From assembly GCA_036502025.1 (NCBI GenBank), contig DASXZJ010000025.1, forward strand, positions 38,500-102,499: a stretch of DNA of 64,000 nt, given 5' to 3'. The DNA comes from Bog-473 sp036502025. GTDB taxonomy: Bacteria > Actinomycetota > Acidimicrobiia > Acidimicrobiales > RAAP-2. The notes below the pieces were generated by a model. The model searched no databases. It was given only the letters and a program-made list of their open reading frames with translations, and was not told the origin of the DNA. A program made the position numbers and the translations under genes. The stretch's first letter is position 1. Each line of letters opens with the position of its first letter. Shown here piece by piece: positions 34,245 to 44,311 of the stretch.

Positions 34245-34637
34245 TCAGTCCGACGAGGGGAGCGGCTTGGCGTCCTTCGCCGGGATCCTGGAGCCGTCGA
34301 CGGCCAGCGTCCCGACCCCGGCCTTGGTGACCAGCAGCTCGACGCCGCTGTCGGGATCGGCGAAGCGCTTGCCGATCAGGGTGCCCTCGGAAAAGGACGG
34401 GTCGACCGCCAGCCCCGGCGCAGGAGCGTCGCCGACCGGGATCATGGCGTGACCACCGCACTCGAGCGACACCACCGACGTCCCAGCGCGCACGACCACG
34501 ACCTCGGTGTCGCACACCTGGCTGGCCCATCGGGTCCCGGGTTTGAGATCCACTTTCCCCTCCTCGCACTGCGCCAACTCGAACCGTGCTGGTCTACCGG
34601 CCGGATGGCTCACTTCGCAATTTGCCACGTCCGCCAT
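34245..34637 (-). CDS. conserved actinobacterial small protein, metal-site-like Cys/His
   Basis: A 130-residue protein of unknown function, with Cys42 and Cys60 and His63 (SQVCDTEVVVV, SLECGGHAMIP) that resemble a small metal-binding hairpin, then TLIGKRFADPDSGVELLVTKAGVG and a C-terminal DAKPLPSSD. I recall similar short proteins beside acyl-CoA synthetases in actinobacteria, but cannot name a family with certainty. ATG at 34637 is used; the 137-residue longer frame upstream is antisense to the neighbouring hydratase. It lies four bases before the synthetase start, so it is co-transcribed with it. Confidence 0.6.
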   Translation of the reverse strand: MADVANCEVSHPAGRPARFELAQCEEGKVDLKPGTRWASQVCDTEVVVVRAGTSVVSLECGGHAMIPVGDAPAPGLAVDPSFSEGTLIGKRFADPDSGVELLVTKAGVGTLAVDGSRIPAKDAKPLPSSD

Positions 34638-34659
34638 GGTCGGGCTGGACCAGGCAGGT

Positions 34660-35556
34660 CTACTCGGCGGCGATCTCGTCGACCAGGCCCCATCGCCGCG
34701 CCGTGGTGGCGTCGATGGTGGCGCCGCTGACGGCGAGCAGGGCCATGCGCTGGCGCCCGATCCGCTGCGTGATGCTGTGCGTCCCGCCGGCACCGGGGAT
34801 GAGGCCCAGCGACACCTCGGGGAGCGCCGCCGTGAAGTCCGCCCGGGCCACGACCCGACGGGAGAACGCCGGCAGCTCCACCCCCGAACCGGCGCACGGA
34901 CCGTGGACCTCGACGAGGAGTCGGGGCCCCAGCGCGTCGAGCGCCCGCCCGATGCTGGTGGCCAACCGCACGAGGTGGGCCGAGGCCGGGTCGGTGAAGG
35001 TGCCGAACTCGCCCAGATCGCCGCCGCTGCTGAAGCTCGGCCCCGCACCCCGGAGCACCACGTCGGTGAGGGACGGGTCGGCTGCCGCCAGCGCCAGCGC
35101 TTCCAGCAGGCCGTCGCGCATGGCCCGGTTCAGCGCGTTGCGGAACCGGGGCCGGTCCAGAACGATGTCGAGGCGGTTGCCGGCGCGATCGATGCGCACG
35201 GGTGGGTCGACGTCAGGCGGTCGCGCCGCGGTTGGCTGGGCGGCGCGCCACGACGTGAACTCGGGGCCCGCCTGGAGGAGCGAGAAGACGGCGGACTCCG
35301 CCGCCAGAGCATCATGGAGCGAGCCCGGCGACTGCCGGAGGAGCAGGCAGAGCGAGGTGGCGGCCACCGGGTTGACCTCGACGGCGCGCAGGACGTCGTC
35401 GATGGTGGCCACGCCCTCCTCTGGAGCCAGGTCGACCAGCTGGGGGATCTCGCCGGGGTCGCGGTCGAGGCCCACCACCAGACATGGGAACGACGCGAGG
35501 CGGCGGGCCACGGCGTCGTGAGCCGTCGTGCCGTCGGGTGAGGTCAGGACAACCAA
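34660..35556 (-). CDS. enoyl-CoA hydratase/isomerase family, N-terminally extended
   Basis: A 298-residue crotonase-fold protein: the fold starts near residue 115 (RIDRAGNRLDIVLDRPRFRNALN) and holds the oxyanion-hole segment GPSFSSGGDLGEFG and the second oxyanion GPCAGSGVELPAF. The 110-residue N-terminal part is not a known domain and is not needed for crotonase chemistry. Start is TTG at 35556 after GAGGAGGGA; sequence above it stays open for 96 bases and reads like protein, but has no ATG, GTG or TTG, so the true start is uncertain. The role is hydration or isomerisation of an enoyl-CoA. Confidence 0.78.
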   Translation of the reverse strand: MVVLTSPDGTTAHDAVARRLASFPCLVVGLDRDPGEIPQLVDLAPEEGVATIDDVLRAVEVNPVAATSLCLLLRQSPGSLHDALAAESAVFSLLQAGPEFTSWRAAQPTAARPPDVDPPVRIDRAGNRLDIVLDRPRFRNALNRAMRDGLLEALALAAADPSLTDVVLRGAGPSFSSGGDLGEFGTFTDPASAHLVRLATSIGRALDALGPRLLVEVHGPCAGSGVELPAFSRRVVARADFTAALPEVSLGLIPGAGGTHSITQRIGRQRMALLAVSGATIDATTARRWGLVDEIAAE

Positions 35557-35702
35557 TCCCTCCTCGTCCGAGAGCCATTCTGCGCCGAACGGCGAGGAGA
35601 CGAGGTCGGCCAGCTCGCCGTCAGTGGTGGTGAGAGTGCGGATGACCGCAGGCTAGTGCCGCGCTTTGTAGCGGAACGGGTGGTGGCCGACCCGGGCGCG
35701 GT

Positions 35703-36920
35703 TCACAAGATGGCGCCGGACTCCTTGTGGGCGATGATCGTCTCCCAATCGAGGCCGAGCTCAAGGAGGATCTCCTCGGTGTGCTGACCGTGCTCGGGAG
35801 CCGCCACCAGCTGGTCGGCCCTTTCGTCCATCTGCACCGGGTTGGCGACCAGGTCATAGGCGCGGCCGTCTTCCCGTTCGACGCGGCCCAGGTAGCCGTT
35901 GGCCTGGACCTGCCGGTCATTGACGAGCTCGCTGGCCTGCTGCACCGGGGCCCACGCCCCGGTGAGCGGGAGGAGTGCCTCGTTCCACTCGAGGTAGGTC
36001 CGGGAGGCGAACACCGCATCGAGCGCCGCCACGCACTCGGTGCGGTTGGCGAACCGGCTGGCCCCGTCGACGAAGCGCGGGTCGTCGATCAGCTCGGGCT
36101 GACCGATGACGGTGCAGAATTCGGCCCAGAAACGGTCACCCTGGAGCATCATCAGGGTGATGAAGCGGCCGTCACTGGTCCGGTAGTTGCCGACCAAGGG
36201 GTTCGGCGTGGAGTTGCGGTTGAACTTGGGCATCGGGTCACCGCCGTAGAGGCCGGAAGCCACGATGTCGGGCGAGAGGACCCACATGGCCAGGCCGAGC
36301 AGGGACACGTCGACGATGGGTGCCTCGCCCGAGGTCGCCCGCTGCAGCAGTCCGGCGGCGATGCCGCCGGCGATGGCCATGCCGCCGGCCAGATCCCCGA
36401 AGCCGGCCCGACCGCCGATCGGCCACTCCGAGTCGGCCGGCGTCAGCGCGTTGGCCACGCCGCCCCGCCCCCAGTAGACCGAACCGTCGTAGCCGGGCTT
36501 GTTGCGGTCATCCCCCAGCGGTCCCTGTCCCGAACCGCGGGCGTAGACGATGTTCGGATTGACAGCGCGAATGTGCTCGACGTCGATCTTCAGCTTCTGG
36601 CGGACCGAGGGCAGGAAGCTGGTGAGGAAGACGTCGGAGGTCTCGGCCAGCCGGTAGAGGAGATCGCGGCCGGCCTCGGTGCTGATGTCGATGCCCAGGC
36701 TCCGCTTGCCCCGGTTGGGCTGCTCCATGATGTAGTTGACGGCGTTGTCCCCACCGGGGATGAGGCCCATGGACACCAGACCGCGCTGGGGATCGCCCAT
36801 CACGGGATGCTCGACCTTGATGACGTCGGCCCCCCAGTCGGCGAGGATGGCCCCGGCGGCCGGCACGAACGTCCACGCCGCCACCTCGAGTACCCGGAAT
36901 CCTGAGAGTGCCTTGGCCAT
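35703..36920 (-). CDS. CaiB/BaiF-type CoA transferase (family III)
   Basis: A 405-residue CoA transferase with the usual first strand-helix FRVLEVAAWTFVPAAGAILADWGADVIKVE and the catalytic Asp176 in GFGDLAGG (G-D-x-x-G), so it is catalytically complete, unlike the N-terminal half of the fused enzyme at 25590. It is about the normal length. ATG 36920 is preceded by AAAGGATGAACGGC, with AAAGGA nine bases off; ATG at 36929 overlaps it. It is on the same strand as the hydratase genes, probably in one catabolic operon with the synthetase at 32738. Confidence 0.9.
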   Translation of the reverse strand: MAKALSGFRVLEVAAWTFVPAAGAILADWGADVIKVEHPVMGDPQRGLVSMGLIPGGDNAVNYIMEQPNRGKRSLGIDISTEAGRDLLYRLAETSDVFLTSFLPSVRQKLKIDVEHIRAVNPNIVYARGSGQGPLGDDRNKPGYDGSVYWGRGGVANALTPADSEWPIGGRAGFGDLAGGMAIAGGIAAGLLQRATSGEAPIVDVSLLGLAMWVLSPDIVASGLYGGDPMPKFNRNSTPNPLVGNYRTSDGRFITLMMLQGDRFWAEFCTVIGQPELIDDPRFVDGASRFANRTECVAALDAVFASRTYLEWNEALLPLTGAWAPVQQASELVNDRQVQANGYLGRVEREDGRAYDLVANPVQMDERADQLVAAPEHGQHTEEILLELGLDWETIIAHKESGAIL

Positions 36921-37058
36921 GCCGTTCATCCTTTGCTCGATGGTGGGGAGGTCATTGCGCCGGCGCGGGAGTGATCTCACATCGATCCCCCGCCAGGGGC
37001 AGTATCCACTGGGCGGCGCGCCGGGCGCCAGAAGGGACTTCTCGGTCTGGCCGGTGCG

Positions 37059-37901
37059 TCAGCGCAGACGGGGTTTGGTCCGCTCTCCCGACGCGAACCG
37101 CTTCTGTCCTTCGAACAATGTGGCCGGATCGCTGCCCAGTCGGATCAGGATGCGTCCGGCATCGAGCGCCTGCATCCGGGAGAGCTCGCGGGCCATCCAG
37201 ACCGACCGGACGGTGCCCTGTATCGCCACCGGCGGTGCTTTGGCGATCTCGCCGGCGGCCCAGGTCGCAGCCCCGTGGAGCTCACTGGCCGGAACCACCT
37301 CGGACACCAGGCCGATCTCGTGGGCGCGCCCAGCTGTCATGCGCTCGCTCGCCCCGAGCAGCGCCATGCGCATGACCTCACCGAACGGCATCTTCTGGAG
37401 CATGTGCATCGACTCGAAGCAGGCGGTCATGCCGAACGAGACATGGGGATCGAAGAACGTGGCATGGTCCGCCGCGATGATGAAGTCGACTTCACCGAGC
37501 AGGTAGAAGGCGCCGGCGCAGGCGATGCCGTTGACCGCGGCGATCACCGGCTTCCACAGGTCGTTCGTCTTCGGCCCGATGAAGTCACCGGGATCGTCGA
37601 AGTGCCAGGGAGTCGTCTTCGAGGCGCCCCCGACGCCGGTCGCACTGGTGCCCCCGACGTCGTCGGCGGAATCCCAATCGCCCATGGTCTCGGTTCGGTC
37701 GATCCCGGCGCAGAAGGCCCGCTCGCCCGCTCCCGTCAGCACGGCGCAGTTCACGTCCTCGTTCGTGCGCAGACCTCGCCAGACATCCTTGAGCTCGTGC
37801 TGCATCTGGAGGTTGAAGGCATTGTGGACCTCGGGTCGATTGAGGGTTACCCAGGCGACCTGGTCGATCTCTTCGTACAGCAGGGTTTCGTAATTGGCCA
37901 C
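37059..37901 (-). CDS. enoyl-CoA hydratase/isomerase
   Basis: A 280-residue crotonase-family enzyme beginning YEEIDQVAWVTLNRPEVHNAFN, with the oxyanion loop AFCAGIDRTE and second oxyanion segment NGIACAGAFYLLGE. An insert GGTSATGVGGASKTT between the two is longer than usual. The ATG at 37901 has no strong SD. It is first in the minus-strand group of acyl-CoA genes. Hydration of a 2-enoyl-CoA or isomerisation is the expected reaction. Confidence 0.9.
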   Translation of the reverse strand: MANYETLLYEEIDQVAWVTLNRPEVHNAFNLQMQHELKDVWRGLRTNEDVNCAVLTGAGERAFCAGIDRTETMGDWDSADDVGGTSATGVGGASKTTPWHFDDPGDFIGPKTNDLWKPVIAAVNGIACAGAFYLLGEVDFIIAADHATFFDPHVSFGMTACFESMHMLQKMPFGEVMRMALLGASERMTAGRAHEIGLVSEVVPASELHGAATWAAGEIAKAPPVAIQGTVRSVWMARELSRMQALDAGRILIRLGSDPATLFEGQKRFASGERTKPRLR

Positions 37902-38006
37902 CGGGCGATCCTAACGACAACCCCGCCGGTTCAGAAGACCCGGTTCATGACGCGGCACAGAAGACCCTCGGGGGAGCCGACGTTGGCAGACCGCTAAGTT
38001 GACGGA

Positions 38007-38738
38007 ATGGGTCTTGCCTTCCGAAGAAGCGCGCGTCATCTCCTCCCCCTGCTGGCATGTGGGATGGCGGTGGTAGCGGTCTCCGCCACCTCAGGCGGCA
38101 TCGCGTTCGCCGGGGACGTCACGGCGGACTCGGAACTGGCAGCGGCCAAGGCGGCGATCGCCAAACAGACGAGCGTCCACGTGGTGTTCACCGCGCACGC
38201 CGGCGGCTCGTCATCGACCACTGAGAAAATAGTGGCGGACGTGGGAACGACGAGCGGCGTCGAGACCATCGTCGAAGGCACGGCAAACCTGGAGATCAGG
38301 GCCACGCCGGACTTCGCCTACATGAGCGGCAACTCGGCGGGATTGACCACGGTGTTCGGGTTGAGTTCGGCTGATGCCAAGAAGCTCGGCCGCCACTGGG
38401 AGAGCTGGAAGGCCGGCACCAAGCAGTACGCCAATCTCCGCTCAGACCTGAAGATGTCCTCGGTCAAGGCACTGCTGCCCGAGGCGAAGGGCACGAAGCT
38501 CTCGTCGGGCCCTGGGACCTACGTCCTGCGGTGGACGACGGCGGCGACGAGCTCGATACCGAAGCTGGCCAACACCCTCACTCTCTCGGCCAAAGGGACG
38601 AACCTACCGATATCCAAGACTGAGACCGACTCAGGTGGGACGAAGGTCACCACGACGCTCTCGAGATGGGGAGAGCAGGTTGCCGTCAGTCCGCCGCCCG
38701 CCCGTTCGACGATCTCGTCTTCCAAATTGGGTGGTTGA
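38007..38738 (+). CDS. secreted LppX/LprG-like protein
   Basis: A 243-residue exported protein with a signal peptide (LLPLLACGMAVVAVSATSGGIAFA, cleavage likely after AFA near residue 35, no lipobox) and a body resembling LppX/LprAFG: KAAIAKQTSVHVVFTAH, WTTAATSSIPKLANTLTLSAKGTNLPI. The LppX-type fold binds lipids in mycobacteria. There is no lipobox cysteine, so it should be free in the cell wall. ATG 38007 starts the signal peptide. No neighbour suggests its function. Confidence 0.72.
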   Translation: MGLAFRRSARHLLPLLACGMAVVAVSATSGGIAFAGDVTADSELAAAKAAIAKQTSVHVVFTAHAGGSSSTTEKIVADVGTTSGVETIVEGTANLEIRATPDFAYMSGNSAGLTTVFGLSSADAKKLGRHWESWKAGTKQYANLRSDLKMSSVKALLPEAKGTKLSSGPGTYVLRWTTAATSSIPKLANTLTLSAKGTNLPISKTETDSGGTKVTTTLSRWGEQVAVSPPPARSTISSSKLGG

Positions 38739-38914
38739 GGAGGAGTCTCTCGGTCGTTGCCTGACTCCGAGCGACCCGCCGGTCGACCATCGCCGCCCTG
38801 TTCGTGAACGGGCTATTCCGCGCGTTTTCCTGGCGGTGTCGTCCTCGGGAACGAAGCATGCGGTAGCGGGCCAGGACGGGCCGGACGCCGTCAAGGTGGA
38901 TCCCCCCTAGAACC

Positions 38915-38962
38915 GTTGACATCGTGTTGATGAGAATCGGATGCTATTGATGTCGCGTTGAT
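38915..38962. promoter_or_regulatory. tandem direct repeats before kdp, possible response-regulator site
   Basis: Four GTTGAT-like repeats: GTTGAC 38915-38920, GTTGAT 38926-38931, ATTGAT 38946-38951 and GTTGAT 38957-38962. Starts are 11, 20 and 11 bases apart, so two pairs with an 11-base period. OmpR/PhoB regulators such as KdpE bind pairs of direct repeats about 10-11 bases apart, so this fits a KdpE-type site controlling the kdp operon starting 25 bases downstream. TTGACA at 38916-38921 could also be read as a -35 box. Not proven. Confidence 0.5.
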
Positions 38963-38986
38963 AGGGCCGGCTCCATAGTGGGCGAC

Positions 38987-39070
38987 ATGGCTGACTTTTT
39001 GAGTGTTGTGAGCGTGGTTGCATTCATCGCCGTGTTCTCGGGTCTCATCTGGGCGTTGGACCGGGTATGA
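38987..39070 (+). CDS. 27-residue membrane micro-protein before kdpF
   Basis: ATG at 38987 opens a 27-codon frame reading MADFLSVVSVVAFIAVFSGL then a short tail (IWALDRV): one hydrophobic span ended by a charged residue pair. Its stop overlaps the next start (ATGA), so it is translationally coupled to kdpF. Similar micro-ORFs of about 26 residues precede kdpF in various bacteria as I recall, but I cannot name a family. No strong ribosome-binding site is visible. Probably a second small subunit or a leader for the kdp operon. Confidence 0.6.
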   Translation: MADFLSVVSVVAFIAVFSGLIWALDRV

Positions 39071-39156
39071 CCGTCGTCCAAGGGGTTCTGCTGGGGATCT
39101 CAGGTCTGGTGTTCATCTATCTCGGCCTCGCAATGTTCAAGCCAGAGTGGTTCTAG
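39067..39156 (+). CDS. kdpF: KdpF, small subunit of the K+-transporting ATPase
   Basis: A 29-residue single-pass membrane peptide (MTVVQGVLLGISGLVFIYLG, then LAMFKPEWF) with the KdpF form: one hydrophobic helix, then a short tail ending PE-W-F, like the L-x-P-E-x-F end of other KdpF proteins. Its stop TAG at 39154-39156 touches the ATG of kdpA at 39157. KdpF stabilises the KdpFABC complex. It is too short for most gene finders, so the frame is easily missed. Confidence 0.88.
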   Translation: MTVVQGVLLGISGLVFIYLGLAMFKPEWF

Positions 39157-40847
39157 ATGGGTTTCTTCTGGACCATCGTCGTCCTCGTCCTGGCGCTGGC
39201 CCTCTGCTGGAGATACCTGGGCAGCTACATGGTGGCGGTCTACGAGGGCCGGGTTCACTTCCTGGGTTTCATTGAGCGGCCGATCTACCGCCTCCTCGGC
39301 ACCAGCCCCGACAAGGAACAGACCTGGAAGCGCTACGCCGGGTCGCTCGTCGTCTTCTCGGGCCTCTCCATCGGCATCACCTACGCCCTGCTGCGGCTGC
39401 AGGGCTCCCTGCCCCTCAACCCCGGGCATCTGGGCGCTGTGCCTCCGGCCCTTTCCTGGAACACGGCCGTCTCGTTCGTCACCAACACCAACTGGCAGAA
39501 CTACGGCGGCGAGACGACCATGTCGTACCTCTCCCAGATGCTGGCCCTCACGGTGCAGCAGTTCGTGACGCCAGTCGTCGGCATCGCGGCGGCCCTCGGC
39601 CTGATCCGCGGTTTCTCCAAGAAGGGCTCACCGACCATCGGCAATTTCTGGATCGACATGGTGCGAGGCCTGCTCTACGTGGTGACGCCCATTGCCATCG
39701 TCGGCGGCTTGATTTTCGTGGGCCAGGGTGCGGTCGACACGCTCAGCGGCCCAGCGCACATCCACGACGTCCTCAACGGGGTCACCCAGACCATCGCCGT
39801 TGGCCCAGTCGGCTTCATGGAGGCCATCAAGCAGCTGGGCACAAACGGGGGGGGCTTCTTCAACATCAACTCGGCCCATCCCTTCGAAAATCCGACGGGA
39901 CTGACCAACCTCCTCTCCATCTTCCTACTGCTCTCGATCCCCGTCGCCCTGACCTTCGTCTTCGGCAAGATGGTGGGCGCCCTCCGTCAAGGTGTGGCCG
40001 TGCTGGCCGCCATGTTCATAATTTTCGGGGCCTGGGCCGCCTTCGCCGTGGCCGCCGAGCACCAGCCCAACCCGGCGGTACAGGCGGCCGGCCTGGTCCA
40101 CCAGCCGACGGGGAACACCGTGGGGAAAGAGGTGCGCAACGGCGTCCCGACCTCTGCCCTGTTCGGCGTGGCGTCGACACAGACTTCGACTGGTTCGGCC
40201 GACAGCGCCTATGACTCCTTTACCCCTCTGGGCGGAGGGGTGCTGCTGACCGGCATGATGATTGGGGAGGTCACCCCCGGCGGTGTGGGCAGCGGGATGT
40301 ACACGATCCTGATCTACGCCATCATCGCAGTGTTCCTCGGCGGACTCATGGTGGGCCGAACCCCGGAGTACCTCGGCAAGAAAATTCAGGCCAAGGAGGT
40401 GAAGCTGGCCGGCCTCGGTACCCTCGTCATGCCCATCACCGTGCTCGCCGTCACTGCCTTGGCCGTGTCCCTCCACGCCGGGCGGGTGGGACCGGAAAAT
40501 GCTGGCCCCCACGGTTTCACCGAGATCCTCTATGGCCTGACCTCACAGGGGAACAACAACGGATCCGCCTTCGGTGGCCTGACCGGCAACAGCACCTTCT
40601 ACAACGTTATGGGTGGAATCGACATGCTCATCGGGCGGTTCGGCATCATGATCCCGGCCCTCGCTCTCGGCGGCACATTGGCGGCCAAGCAAGTCGTGCC
40701 GGCTGGAGCCGGGACCTTCCGCACCGATAGCCCGATGTTCGTCGGACTTCTCATCGGCGTGATCCTCATCGTCGGCGGCCTCACCTTCTTCCCCGCCGTG
40801 TCCCTCGGCCCGGTCGTCGAGCAGTTCAGTCACGGAAAGTTCTTCTA

Positions 40848-40848
<1 letters not shown>
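39157..40848 (+). CDS. kdpA: KdpA, potassium-binding channel subunit
   Basis: A 563-residue polytopic membrane protein forming the selectivity filter of the KdpFABC high-affinity K+ pump. It has ten or so hydrophobic segments and the family filter segments: TNTNWQNYGGE, TNGGGFFNINSAHPFENPT and TSQGNNNGSAFGG. The length is normal. ATG at 39157 follows kdpF immediately. It is coupled to kdpB: the TAA at 40846-40848 overlaps the ATG at 40848. Active under potassium limitation in other bacteria. Confidence 0.96.
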
Positions 40849-42911
<2,063 letters not shown>

Positions 42912-42922
42912 GGACGCCCACC

Positions 42923-43561
42923 ATGCTCACTCAGCTCCGCCGCTCCGTCGTCCTCTGCCTGGTCGCCCTCGTCGTCTTCGGCCTGGGCTACCCGTTGCTC
43001 GGCGTCGGACTCTCCCAACTCTTCTTCCGGCACCAGGCGGACGGCTCCATCACCGTCAACGGCTCGACGAGCATCGGCCAGAACTGGTCGGACACCAAGT
43101 GTCCCGGGCACCCCCTTGGCAGCTGCGTGTTCCAGGGCCGCCCCGATGACCTGGGACCCTATTCGGATGCCAACGCCAAGACGCCCAGCCCCGTAGGGCA
43201 CCCCGGCGACGACCCCCTGGTGGCGAACGGAGTCGCGGGAGGGTCGGGGGCAACCAACCTCGGGCCGCGTTCGGCCGAATTGGAGTCGTACACCAAGATC
43301 CTGATCGCCTACTGGCACCACAGGGGAGTGGACCCGACGTCGGACCTGGTCACGACCTCTGGCAGCGGCGTCGATCCTGACATCACCCCCGCCGACGCCC
43401 TGGCCGAGATCCCCATGGTCTCGCGGGCGACCGGGCTTTCGGACCCGGTTCTCAGGCATCTGATCAGCCGGCAGACGCGGGGGGCAGAATTGGGCTTCTT
43501 GGGTTCGCCGTACCTCAACGTGCTCGAGCTCAATGAGGCACTGGTCAAGCTGCAAAAGTGA
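42923..43561 (+). CDS. kdpC: KdpC, chaperone subunit of the K+ pump
   Basis: A 212-residue protein with one N-terminal membrane anchor (LCLVALVVFGLGYPLLGVGLSQ) and a soluble domain that helps ATP binding by KdpB. SGVDPDITPADA is the family signature and SPYLNVLELNEAL ends the domain. ATG at 42923 is 11 bases after the kdpB stop. The stop overlaps the next start (GTGA), so the OB-fold gene is coupled to the operon. Confidence 0.95.
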   Translation: MLTQLRRSVVLCLVALVVFGLGYPLLGVGLSQLFFRHQADGSITVNGSTSIGQNWSDTKCPGHPLGSCVFQGRPDDLGPYSDANAKTPSPVGHPGDDPLVANGVAGGSGATNLGPRSAELESYTKILIAYWHHRGVDPTSDLVTTSGSGVDPDITPADALAEIPMVSRATGLSDPVLRHLISRQTRGAELGFLGSPYLNVLELNEALVKLQK

Positions 43562-43824
43562 ACCCGACCGCCATCGCGGCGGTTGTGCCCCGGAAGCGCA
43601 CCAGACTGGTCGGCCGGGTCACTTCGGTGTCGGCCCAGGTCCGGCCGTGGGTGTGGTTCGACGCCATCGTGGAAGACGGGACGGGCACCATCACCCTCCG
43701 CTTCACCGGGCGCCGCACCGTCCCCGGGATCACGCCCGGTCGTCGAGTGAGCGCAGAGGGGACGCCGGACCGGGTGGGGGAGTTCCTCTTCATCCTCAAC
43801 CCTCACCATGAGTTTGGTATCTGA
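43558..43824 (+). CDS. OB-fold nucleic-acid-binding-like protein, coupled to kdp
   Basis: An 88-residue single OB-fold: RLVGRVTSVSAQVRPWVWF, DGTGTITLRFTGRRTVPGI, then RRVSAEGTPDRVG and LFILNPHHEF. I recall a very similar small OB protein next to the Trk/Ceo potassium-uptake genes in mycobacteria (Rv2694c region), so a link with potassium transport or its regulation is plausible. Start is GTG 43558, overlapping the kdpC stop as GTGA. The fold binds oligonucleotides or oligosaccharides in other proteins; the ligand is unknown. Confidence 0.78.
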   Translation: MNPTAIAAVVPRKRTRLVGRVTSVSAQVRPWVWFDAIVEDGTGTITLRFTGRRTVPGITPGRRVSAEGTPDRVGEFLFILNPHHEFGI

Positions 43825-43873
43825 CGATGCTCCGGCTCCGTGTGAACACGGCCAAGGCCATCGTCCCCGGGGT

Positions 43874-43925
43874 CGATCAACGCGCCGCCGAATGGCCCCA
43901 ACGGCGGCCACCTAGGGGTTGATCG
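43874..43925. terminator. large stem-loop after the kdp operon
   Basis: Outer stem CGATCAAC (43874-43881) with GTTGATCG (43918-43925), perfect 8 bp; inner stem GCCGCCG (43884-43890) with CGGCGGC (43902-43908), perfect 7 bp, closing an 11-base loop. There is no T-run. It begins 49 bases after the OB-fold stop, so it probably ends or attenuates the kdp transcript. Confidence 0.5.
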
Positions 43926-43970
43926 GACGCAACGAATGACTATGTTCACCGAGCAAAATCTGGAGGAAGC

Positions 43971-44216
43971 ATGAATCCTGCCCTGGCAAGTCTGAGTCTC
44001 CCCACGCTTCTCGTTTATGCCGCGTCCCTTGTGCTGGTGACGTGGGTGGTCGTCGATGTGGTCCGGCGACCTTCTAGTGAACTGTCCTCCACGAATGAGG
44101 CGGTATGGATCATCGTGTCGGTGGTCGGTTGGTTGCTCTTCGGTGTGGTCGGCGCCTTCATCTCGGCTATCTACCTGATCGGTCCGCGCCGGCGGACGAA
44201 CGCCCAGCGGTGGTAG
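43971..44216 (+). CDS. small two-helix membrane protein (PLDc_N-like)
   Basis: An 81-residue membrane protein with two hydrophobic segments (LLVYAASLVLVTWVVVDVV and WIIVSVVGWLLFGVVGAFIS), a layout like the PLDc_N membrane domain, then a basic tail (GPRRRTNAQRW). ATG at 43971 is preceded by GGAGGAAGC, a strong ribosome-binding site, which supports it as a real gene. Function is unknown. Confidence 0.68.
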   Translation: MNPALASLSLPTLLVYAASLVLVTWVVVDVVRRPSSELSSTNEAVWIIVSVVGWLLFGVVGAFISAIYLIGPRRRTNAQRW

Positions 44217-44311
44217 GGGCGGCGAGGAGGGTTACCGGCTGCCCGGAATGCCACCGGCCGCGTCCCCAGCTCAACGGTGCTAGAGAGGTAAGCGACTGAA
44301 GGAGGTCAGGG

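Noticed and set aside
38916..38962. TTGACA at 38916 as a simple sigma-70 -35 box for kdp
   Set aside because: No convincing -10 at 16-18 bases; the sequence fits the repeat pattern better. Kept only as a secondary reading.
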